Shown here piece after piece: positions 58,025-64,000 of a stretch of 64,000 nt of DNA; within the stretch, counting starts at the first letter, position 1; each line of letters starts with the position of its first letter. The notes below the pieces were generated by a model. The model saw nothing but the letters and a program-made list of their open reading frames with translations, had not been told where the DNA came from and did no database searches. This DNA comes from VXYL01 sp965116345 (GTDB lineage: Bacteria > Pseudomonadota > Gammaproteobacteria > Pseudomonadales > Azotimanducaceae), in contig OZ220680.1 in assembly GCA_965116345.1 (NCBI GenBank), positions 3,162,001-3,226,000 on the forward strand, written 5' to 3'. The translations under genes and the position numbers were made by a program.

Positions 58025-59382
58025 ACACAACTGCAGCAAACCGGGCTCGCTGTAACCACCGGTTCTGGATCGCGAACGTACGCCGTTGCCGTTGGCTGCT
58101 GGCCCTGGTGGCCACCTGTGTCACCACGCTTGCGCCGCAGGCATTGGAGATCGTGATCACACAAGGTTGGGACAATCCCACCAAGATCGCCGTCGTGCCG
58201 TTCGCCGGTCCGGGGCCGGGCGAGGGCCTGGAGGACGCCGACCTGCACGAGATCATCGGCTTCGACTTGCAGCGCAGTGGCCAGTTCTGGGTGCTGCCCG
58301 ACGGCGACATGCTGTCCTACCCGACGGCCCCGGATGGCGTGCACTACCGGGATTGGCGCATTCTCGACATGGACTACCTGCTCATCGGCCGTTCGTGGCT
58401 CGAGGCGACGGGTGAAATGACCGTCCTCTACCACCTCTTCGACGTCACCTCGGAACGCGAGATCCTGTCTTCGCGATTGTCGGCACCGCCCGAATACCGG
58501 CGCGACATCGCCCACCGAATCGCGGACGACGTGTACGAGCAGATCACCGGCATTCCGGGCGCCTTCTCCACCAAGATCCTCTATGTCCTGGAGAAGGCCG
58601 TCGACCACTTCGAGCTTCGCATCGCCGATTCCGACGGTGCGCGGGCGCATACCGTGTTCCGCTCGGAGGATCCGATGATTTCGCCCACCTGGGCGCCGGA
58701 CGCCCGGCGCGTCGCCTACGTTTCGTTCGAGACGGGCCGGTCGACGATCTTCATTCAGGACTTGGAGACCGGGGAACGCGAGGCCGTTGCCGCCTTCCGC
58801 GGCATCAACGGTGCGCCGGCGTTCTCGCCGGACGGCGATCGGCTCGCCATGTCGCTGTCACGGGACGGCAACGCGGAGATCTACGTCCTCGATCTCGCCA
58901 GCCGCGAACTGCAGCGGATCACACGCTGGCCCACGGCGATCGAAACGGAACCCAGTTGGACGGACGACGGGGAGGCGATCATCTTCACCTCGGACCGCAG
59001 CGGCAGGCCGCAGGTGTACCGGATCGATCTCACTACCTACCTCGAAGAGCGGCTCACGTTCGAAGGCGACTACAACGCCCGCGCGCGGCTGCTGCCGGGC
59101 GGGCAGTTCCTGGTCTACGTGCACCGGCGCGACGGCAAGTTCCACATCGCCTGGCAGGATCTGGAACGCGATCACGTGCGACCGCTGACCGAAACCTCGC
59201 TGGACGAATCGCCTTCCATCGCCCCCAACGGCACGATGATGATCTATGCCACCCAGGACCACGGCCGGGGTATACTCGCGGTTGTTTCCGTCGACAGTCG
59301 GGTGCGGTACTTGTTACCTTCGGACGCGGGCGATGTCCGCGATCCGGCATGGTCGCCCTTGATCGATGCCTTGCCACGGTGA
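58021..59382 (+). CDS. tolB: TolB periplasmic beta-propeller
   Basis: The 453-residue protein has a signal peptide (CRWLLALVATCVTTLAPQALE), the TolB N-domain (VITQGWDNPTKIAVVPF) and six propeller blades with PTWAPDARRVAYVSFE, GAPAFSPDGDRLAMSLS, EPSWTDDGEAIIFTSDRSG. It binds Pal and is released by TolA. The start is TTG 58021, which overlaps the tolA stop (TTGA); the N-terminal 20 residues before the signal are longer than usual. Confidence 0.95.
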   Translation: MNTTAANRARCNHRFWIANVRRCRWLLALVATCVTTLAPQALEIVITQGWDNPTKIAVVPFAGPGPGEGLEDADLHEIIGFDLQRSGQFWVLPDGDMLSYPTAPDGVHYRDWRILDMDYLLIGRSWLEATGEMTVLYHLFDVTSEREILSSRLSAPPEYRRDIAHRIADDVYEQITGIPGAFSTKILYVLEKAVDHFELRIADSDGARAHTVFRSEDPMISPTWAPDARRVAYVSFETGRSTIFIQDLETGEREAVAAFRGINGAPAFSPDGDRLAMSLSRDGNAEIYVLDLASRELQRITRWPTAIETEPSWTDDGEAIIFTSDRSGRPQVYRIDLTTYLEERLTFEGDYNARARLLPGGQFLVYVHRRDGKFHIAWQDLERDHVRPLTETSLDESPSIAPNGTMMIYATQDHGRGILAVVSVDSRVRYLLPSDAGDVRDPAWSPLIDALPR

Positions 59383-59425
59383 CAGTGACTGGGGGACGGA
59401 GGTGACGCAGAATCAGGAGGGAGAA

Positions 59426-59956
59426 ATGAATCGTCACGCGTTCCACGCCATGTTGGTGGTGCTTGTTGCCGGTGCGATGCTTGCCGGGTGCAAGAGTCAA
59501 CCCGAACCAGAGCCGAAGCCGGTCGAGCCGACACCGATTGTCGAACCGCCCCCGCCGCCGCCCCCGCCCCCGCCACCACCGAGGACGAGGGTCACCGAGG
59601 CGGGCGAACTGGAGATCGACGGCAAGATCATTGGCCGCACGTTCTACTTCGAGTACGACCAGGCGCGTCTCGCCCAGTCCGATATCAGCATCCTCGCCAT
59701 GCACGCGGACCACCTGCGGGAGTTCCGCACCGATAGCGTGACCGTCGAAGGGCATTGCGATGAACGCGGCACGCGGGAGTACAACCTGGCCCTGGGCGAG
59801 CGACGTGCCCAGGCGGTACAGAACTACTTGACCTCCGCCGGCGTCCAGTCCAGTCAGATCGAGATGGTCAGCTACGGCGAGGAGAGACCGGCGGATCCCG
59901 GCGAGTCCGAGAGTGCCTACTCGAAGAACCGCCGGGCGGTACTGATCTACCGGTAG
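59426..59956 (+). CDS. pal: peptidoglycan-associated lipoprotein Pal
   Basis: The 176-residue lipoprotein has lipobox LAGC (AGAMLAGCKSQ), a Pro-rich linker with twelve consecutive prolines (about residues 41-52), and the OmpA-like domain with YFEYDQARL, EGHCDERGTREYNLALGERRAQAV and SYGEERP, which holds diaminopimelate. It anchors the outer membrane to the cell wall and binds TolB. A strong Shine-Dalgarno (AGGAGGGAG) precedes ATG 59426. Confidence 0.96.
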   Translation: MNRHAFHAMLVVLVAGAMLAGCKSQPEPEPKPVEPTPIVEPPPPPPPPPPPPRTRVTEAGELEIDGKIIGRTFYFEYDQARLAQSDISILAMHADHLREFRTDSVTVEGHCDERGTREYNLALGERRAQAVQNYLTSAGVQSSQIEMVSYGEERPADPGESESAYSKNRRAVLIYR

Positions 59957-59959
59957 AGC

Positions 59960-59979
59960 CGGCCGTTTTCGAACGGCCG
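59960..59979 (+). terminator. TTCG-tetraloop hairpin between pal and cpoB
   Basis: CGGCCGTT (59960-59967) and AACGGCCG (59972-59979) form a perfect 8-bp stem closed by the very stable TTCG loop, 3 bases after the pal stop. No T tract follows and cpoB begins 10 bases later, so it probably acts as a partial terminator or mRNA stabiliser that lowers cpoB relative to the abundant Pal. Confidence 0.6.
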
Positions 59980-59989
59980 TTCGCATCGG

Positions 59990-60883
59990 GTGTTTAGGGT
60001 GTCCACACGCAGCCGGGTACTCTGTCTTCGCGCCAAGGGGCTTGGATGTGCCTTGGTTGGTGCCGCTGCCTTGGCTGTCGGCCTGCTGGTCGCGCCTGAT
60101 GGGTCCGCCGCTCCGGTCCCGGTCGAGGAGTCCGAAGGATCGGAACGGGCACAACCTTCCGTGGCCGTGGCGAGTCCTCGCGATCGCGCGCGGCAGCCGC
60201 CGGAATCCACCGCCGGGGACGCGAACCCGGGGCTGGGCAACCTCTACTACGAGCTGCAACTGCTCCAGGACGAAGTGCGCCGTCTGCACGGCATCGTCGA
60301 GGAGCAGAACCATCGCATAGCACGCCTCACCCGTGAGCACCGGGAACGCTACATCGAGCTGGACCAGCGGATTCTCGAACTGGGGCAGGGCGCGCCGGCC
60401 GGAACAGACGACGCACCCTTGGCCGGGGATGGCCAAACTGGCACCGTGGTCTCCGAGGCACCGTCTGGCCCCGTCGAGCTGACGGAACGCGAGGCCTACA
60501 ACGCGGCCATCAGCCTGGTCGTTCAAGCCCGGCCGCTGCCCGTCCCCGAACGCCGCCCCGTCTACGAACGCGCTCACGGCATGTTCCAGGATCTGATCAA
60601 GGATTATCCGAACGGCGAGTTCGCGGCCAACGCCTTCTACTGGATCGGCGAGATTCAACTTGCCCTCGAGGAACCCGAGCTTGCCCGCCAGGCGTTCGTG
60701 CAGGTGGTGCTTCTCTACGGCGAACATCCCAAGGTGCCCGATGCGCTGTACAAGCTCGGCGAGGTGTATGGCGTCTTGGGCGATTTGCAACGCGCCCGCG
60801 AGTACCTCGAACGGGTGATCCGCGAGCACCCCACGAGCACGGCGGCGGGCCTCGCCAACTCGTACCTGTCGGAACTTCCTTGA
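59990..60883 (+). CDS. cpoB: CpoB (YbgF) cell-division coordinator
   Basis: The 297-residue periplasmic protein has a signal peptide (CALVGAAALAVGLLVAPDGSA), a coiled-coil (LYYELQLLQDEVRRLHGIVEEQNHRIARL, about 83-110) for trimerisation, a low-complexity linker, and TPR repeats (about 160-290). It links Tol-Pal to PBP1B during division. The start is GTG 59990; a second in-frame GTG at 59999 is also possible. Its stop overlaps the queE TTG. Confidence 0.92.
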   Translation: MFRVSTRSRVLCLRAKGLGCALVGAAALAVGLLVAPDGSAAPVPVEESEGSERAQPSVAVASPRDRARQPPESTAGDANPGLGNLYYELQLLQDEVRRLHGIVEEQNHRIARLTREHRERYIELDQRILELGQGAPAGTDDAPLAGDGQTGTVVSEAPSGPVELTEREAYNAAISLVVQARPLPVPERRPVYERAHGMFQDLIKDYPNGEFAANAFYWIGEIQLALEEPELARQAFVQVVLLYGEHPKVPDALYKLGEVYGVLGDLQRAREYLERVIREHPTSTAAGLANSYLSELP

Positions 60884-61542
60884 CCGAACCTTCCCCCGGG
60901 CCAACCCTCCGGATCACCGAGATTTTCTTTTCCCTGCAGGGTGAAGCCCGGACGGTCGGCCGACCCACGACGTTCGTGCGCTTGACCGGCTGCCCGTTGC
61001 GCTGCCGGTACTGCGACACGGCCTATGCGTTCACGGGCGGGGTGTCGGTGTCCATCGACGACATCTGTCGCCAGGTCGCCGTCAATCCCACGCGCTACGT
61101 GACCGTCACCGGCGGCGAACCCTTGGCCCAACCCGGGGTGCTCGTCCTCATGCAACGACTTTGCGACGACGGCTTCGACGTTTCATTGGAGACCAGCGGC
61201 GCCCTCGACATCTCCGCAGTCGACGACAGGGTGTCGCGCGTGGTCGATTTCAAGACCCCGGGATCGCAGGAGGTGGCGCGGAACCTCTTCGTCAACATCG
61301 ACCACTTGACCGTCCGGGACCAGGTGAAGTTCGTCATCTGCGACCGCGACGACTACGAGTGGGCGAAAGCGCGCTGCACCGAGTACGACTTGCCGAACCG
61401 CGCGGGCGACGTGCTGTTCTCGCCGTCGACCGACGAGCTGGATCCGACCCGGCTGGCCGACTGGATTCTCGCCGACGGCTTGGACGTGCGCTTCCAGATC
61501 CAGCTTCACAAGGTGCTGTGGAACGGAGAACCGGGCAGATGA
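60880..61542 (+). CDS. queE: 7-carboxy-7-deazaguanine synthase QueE
   Basis: The 220-residue radical-SAM enzyme converts carboxy-tetrahydropterin to 7-carboxy-7-deazaguanine in queuosine synthesis. It has EIFFSLQGE at the N-terminus, the cluster motif CPLRCRYC (C38, C42, C45) and TVTGGEP. Start TTG 60880 overlaps the cpoB stop (TTGA), and its own TGA overlaps queC. Confidence 0.95.
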   Translation: MTEPSPGPTLRITEIFFSLQGEARTVGRPTTFVRLTGCPLRCRYCDTAYAFTGGVSVSIDDICRQVAVNPTRYVTVTGGEPLAQPGVLVLMQRLCDDGFDVSLETSGALDISAVDDRVSRVVDFKTPGSQEVARNLFVNIDHLTVRDQVKFVICDRDDYEWAKARCTEYDLPNRAGDVLFSPSTDELDPTRLADWILADGLDVRFQIQLHKVLWNGEPGR

Positions 61543-62216
61543 GCGAACGCGCCGTCGTCCTGCTGTCGGGCGGCCTCGACTCGGCGACGGCTCTGGCCAT
61601 CGCCCGCGACGAAGGCTACGCATGCCACGCCCTGTCGTTGGAGTACGGACAACGACACGGCGTCGAGTTGGACGCGGCCCGGCGCATCGCCGCTGCTGCG
61701 GGTGCCGCCGAACACCGCGTCGTCGGCGTGGACATCGCCGCCTTCGGCGGTTCCGCGTTGACCGACTCCGCCTGCGATGTGCCCGAGTCGCCGACCGAGG
61801 GCATACCCATCACCTACGTGCCGGCCCGCAACACGGTATTCCTCTCCCTGGCGCTCGCCTGGGCGGAGACGCTGCAGGCCCGACACCTGTTCATGGGCGT
61901 CAACGCCGTGGACTATTCGGGCTACCCGGACTGCCGTCCGGCCTTCGTCGCGGCGTTCGAGCGCCTCGCCAACCTCGCGACCAAGATGGGTGTGGAAGGA
62001 CAGCGAATCGAAGTCCACACGCCGCTGATCCCGCTCACCAAGGCCGAGATCATCCAGCGAGGAACGGACCTTGATGTGGATTTCGCCGACACGGTGTCCT
62101 GCTACCAACCCAACGAGACCGGCGAGGCCTGCGGGCGTTGCGACAGTTGCCGCATCCGCCGTGACGGTTTCGAGACGGCGGGCATTCCTGACCCGACCCG
62201 GTACCAATCGAGGTAG
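61539..62216 (+). CDS. queC: 7-cyano-7-deazaguanine synthase QueC
   Basis: The 225-residue ATP-dependent enzyme makes preQ0, the step after QueE. It has the PP-loop SGGLDSAT (10-17), the YVPARNTVFLSLA motif, GVNAVDYSGYPDCRP, and a C-terminal zinc site of four cysteines (about C188, C198, C201, C204). The queE/queC order and overlap with the tol-pal operon match Pseudomonas. Confidence 0.96.
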   Translation: MSERAVVLLSGGLDSATALAIARDEGYACHALSLEYGQRHGVELDAARRIAAAAGAAEHRVVGVDIAAFGGSALTDSACDVPESPTEGIPITYVPARNTVFLSLALAWAETLQARHLFMGVNAVDYSGYPDCRPAFVAAFERLANLATKMGVEGQRIEVHTPLIPLTKAEIIQRGTDLDVDFADTVSCYQPNETGEACGRCDSCRIRRDGFETAGIPDPTRYQSR

Positions 62217-62221
62217 CTCGC

Positions 62222-62250
62222 TTGTGAGGCGGGGACGGCGCGCCTACAAT
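62222..62250 (+). promoter_or_regulatory. promoter of tRNA-Lys
   Basis: TTGTGA (62222-62227) is followed after exactly 17 bases by TACAAT (62245-62250). The region from -10 to the tRNA start is GCGCGCCGCCGT, a GC-rich discriminator typical of stringently controlled stable-RNA promoters. GGCGCGC/GCGCGCC flanks the -10. Confidence 0.7.
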
Positions 62251-62262
62251 GCGCGCCGCCGT

Positions 62263-62338
62263 GGGTCGTTAGCTCAGTCGGTAGAGCACCGGGCTTTTAA
62301 CCCGTTGGTCCTGGGTTCGAGCCCCAGACGGCCCACCA
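62263..62338 (+). tRNA. tRNA-Lys (anticodon TTT)
   Basis: The 76-base tRNA folds with acceptor GGGTCGT/ACGGCCC, D-loop AGCTCAGTCGGTAGAGC, anticodon loop CTTTTAA (anticodon TTT at 62296-62298), T arm CTGGGTTCGAGCCCCAG and encoded CCA. It lies downstream of queC as in Pseudomonas, where this tRNA-Lys gene is also a known island integration site. No second copy of its 3' end is visible in the window. Confidence 0.96.
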
Positions 62339-62395
62339 ATCCCACACCCGGCACCGAACGCAAAACACAAGGCGCGCTTTGCGATAATCCGCCGG

Positions 62396-63172
62396 ATGAG
62401 ACTGAGCAAACTGAGTCGCTCCATCGAGGGCCGGGTCGCTATCGTCACCGGAGCCGCGAGCGGGATGGGTCGAGCCACCGCGGCCCTGTTCGCCGACGAG
62501 GGGGCCAAGGTCGCCGCTCTCGACATCAGCGCGGAACCCCTCGAAGCGGTGGTTGGCGAGATCGCCGGCGCCGGCTATCCGGTCAAGGGTTGGGTGCTGG
62601 ACGTCACCGACCCAGACGCCATCAACCGCGTCATTCCAGAGGTGGCCGCGCACTTCGGCGGGATCGACATCCTCGTCAACAACGCTGGGATCGGTGCCGG
62701 CGGCCCGGTGGACGGCGACGACTACGAGGACAAATGGCGGCTCGCCTTCGACGTGCTCGTCACGGCGCACGTCCGGATCATCCGCGCGGCGTTGCCCCAT
62801 CTTCGACTCTCGGGTGGCGGTCGCATCGTCAACATCGCCTCCACGGAGGGATTGGGGGCGACGAAGTTCTCGAGCCCGTACACGGCGGCGAAGACCAGCG
62901 TCATCGGTCTCACCCGATCATTGGCGGTGGAGTTCGGCACCGAGAACATCACCGTCAACTGCGTCTGCCCGGGGCCGATCCGCACGGGCATGACCGACTC
63001 GATCCCCGAAGCGGACAAGCGCGAATACGCCCGCCGACGCGTCGCGCTGAAGCGTTACGCGGACCCGGAGGAGGTTGCCCACGCAACCTTGAGCCTCGTG
63101 CTGCCGGCCGCGACGTTCATCACCGGCGTGGCGCTGCCGGTGGATGGTGGACTGACCATCAAGAACGCTTGA
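62396..63172 (+). CDS. SDR-family oxidoreductase
   Basis: The 258-residue protein has the full classical SDR set: GAASGMGRA (nucleotide), DILVNNAGIG, catalytic SSPYTAAKTSVIGL (YxxxK) and the PGPIRTGM loop. NAD(P) and alcohol/ketone substrates are unknown. It lies just after tRNA-Lys, in the region where the conserved block ends. Confidence 0.93.
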   Translation: MRLSKLSRSIEGRVAIVTGAASGMGRATAALFADEGAKVAALDISAEPLEAVVGEIAGAGYPVKGWVLDVTDPDAINRVIPEVAAHFGGIDILVNNAGIGAGGPVDGDDYEDKWRLAFDVLVTAHVRIIRAALPHLRLSGGGRIVNIASTEGLGATKFSSPYTAAKTSVIGLTRSLAVEFGTENITVNCVCPGPIRTGMTDSIPEADKREYARRRVALKRYADPEEVAHATLSLVLPAATFITGVALPVDGGLTIKNA

Positions 63173-63672
63173 AACCAGCGCCATTTGGGCGTTCACTCCG
63201 ATCGCCTCCGCCCAAATCGAAGCCATGTACGAATGAATGCGACGGGCCCGCTCGTTCAGCGGTCCTTTTGACCGGACCGTTCCAAGCCGCTTGAGTTCAA
63301 GGGCTTCGGCCAGCAGCGGATGCTCGCGCTGCCACGAGCTAACTTCCAAGGTTCCGTATCCGTATCCGTGCCTGACTATCCGACGGGTACGGCGTTGGTC
63401 AAGGGCGTATGCCCAGGAGATGAGCTGTTGGCCTCCCACGCCTGCTCGGCCCACCACCATCCCTCCTGTCCGGGTTCCGGAGAGTCCCCAACGCTCGTCA
63501 CGTTCCGGATCAACGGCCTGGCGCCCGGCACCGGCGGTCTGAATGCCGAAGGTGCATCCTCAGGCCCAAGCGACGCCAGCGCACCCTCTGGCAGGCGGTG
63601 GCACTTCGCGGCCAGCCAGGCGTTCTGATAGAACCCCTCCTCGACTTCGCGCCGCCGCCACCAGTAGACCAT
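63173..63672 (-). pseudogene. frameshifted relic of the 44.4-kb orphan family
   Basis: The minus strand from about 63669 encodes VYWWRRREVEEGFYQNAWLA and, later, PGQEGWWWAEQAWEA, which align with WERRWEVEDGYYRNAWLAAKC and SGQEGWWWAEQVWEA of the protein at 44419-45663. Near 63430 the frame shifts and continues QQLISWAYALDQRR...REHPLLAEALELKRLG...RRIHSYMASIWAEAIG, again matching the same protein to its C-terminal part. The N-terminal half with the membrane anchor is missing. It touches the end of the SDR gene and is clearly dead. Confidence 0.8.
63183..63217 (+). terminator. hairpin after the SDR gene
   Basis: ATTTGGGCG (63183-63191) pairs perfectly with CGCCCAAAT (63209-63217), 9 bp with a 17-base loop, starting 11 bases after the SDR stop. 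The long loop and missing T run make it a weak candidate. Confidence 0.4.
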
Positions 63673-63705
63673 TGTCCTGGGTACGGCCTCACGACTAGGG
63701 TGCAA

Positions 63706-64000
63706 ACACCAACGGTGCCGAACATGGACTAATATGTCCCTCGCGAGCCCATTTCAGGGCTGGTGAGTCGAACAGGACTACCTAACGTCACGAGCGGGAC
63801 AAGGGCCTGCCGACCGTAGGCTCGACTCGATGTGACTGCCTTGGGGCAATAGGACGACGTGGTCGAACTGCGCGAGAACTTTGACGTGTTTCTGCCCGCC
63901 TCGGCCGTCTGGGAGCGCCTGCGACTACCGTGCGATCATGGGTCCGGCACGTGTCGGATTCCCGGGTTTCCGAGTACGAACGGCCAGCCTGGCTGTCTCG
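63706..64000. other. window end without a supported gene
   Basis: No clear gene is seen. A GTG frame opening at 63859 after AGGA (VELRENFDVFLPASAVWERL) runs to the window edge and starts like an SRPBCC/CoxG-type protein, but the following residues do not fit that family, so it may be a broken start or chance. Confidence 0.4.

Noticed and set aside
62300..63172. Integrated island directly after tRNA-Lys with direct repeat ends
   Set aside because: No integrase and no second copy of the tRNA 3' end could be found in the window; only suspicion remains.
63859..64000. Partial CoxG/SRPBCC gene at the window end
   Set aside because: Only about 20 residues look similar; the following frame does not fit, so I did not call it.

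Overview
The window comes from a GC-rich (mostly well above 60 % by eye) gammaproteobacterial chromosome. The evidence is gene order. The first 5 kb carries end of argH, lptM, lysA, dapF, a DUF484 gene, xerC and a yigB-like HAD gene, as in Pseudomonas and Escherichia. The last 13 kb carries fmdB, aspS, yebC, ruvCAB, tolQRAB, pal, cpoB, queE, queC and tRNA-Lys, the order known from Pseudomonas, except that ybgC is absent between ruvB and tolQ. I cannot name genus or species. The many acyl-CoA genes, the TonB receptor and the small toxin or selfish genes would fit a free-living or host-associated marine lineage, but that is inference.

Layout. 1-4851: amino-acid/cell-wall precursor and recombinase operon, chained by ATGA/GTGA overlaps. 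4864-6996 (minus): thrC and a class II aldolase. 7152-11330: MoxR/ChlI-type AAA+ ATPase, VWA protein and an HpcH aldolase whose start overlaps the VWA stop. 11355-13501: methyltransferase, a membrane protein and a Fic pseudogene. 13502-16198: acyl-CoA dehydrogenase, MaoC hydratase and CitE-like lyase. 16616-20978: Uma2 nuclease, TonB-dependent receptor, ParDE toxin-antitoxin and enoyl-CoA hydratase. 21108-24972: MerR regulator split by an amber codon, a CinA-like molybdopterin-fold protein, an SDR and a CPBP protease. 25047-27986: DUF35/thiolase/HAD set and an AbiEii-like nucleotidyltransferase pair. 28016-35802 (minus): IorAB-like molybdenum hydroxylase, DUF1932 dehydrogenase, M20 amidohydrolase, serine hydrolase and intact Fic protein. 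36026-43081: cysK, nfeD plus slipin, ankyrin lipoprotein and a PEP-synthase/rifampin-phosphotransferase-like enzyme. 43082-45895: an accessory patch with lower GC, holding an IS5 relic, a secreted DUF6973-like protein, a membrane-anchored orphan protein and a 52-codon ORF. 45896-48684: small secreted or metabolic genes. 48678-62338: proS, an HU-like gene and the conserved aspS-to-tRNA-Lys block. 62396-64000: an SDR, then a frameshifted, 5'-truncated relative of the orphan protein at 44.4 kb.

The conserved ends supply lysine/meso-DAP, site-specific resolution (XerC, RuvABC), envelope integrity (Tol-Pal) and queuosine precursors. The middle is a patchwork of CoA-ester and oxidoreductase genes mixed with addiction or effector-type genes and with relics of mobile DNA (IS5 fragments, IS5-end-like hairpins, tandem repeats, an 84-bp in-frame insertion). 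The most interesting candidate for an undescribed system is the 43.5-45.8 kb cassette, because a decayed homolog of one member lies beside the tRNA-Lys gene in the same window.
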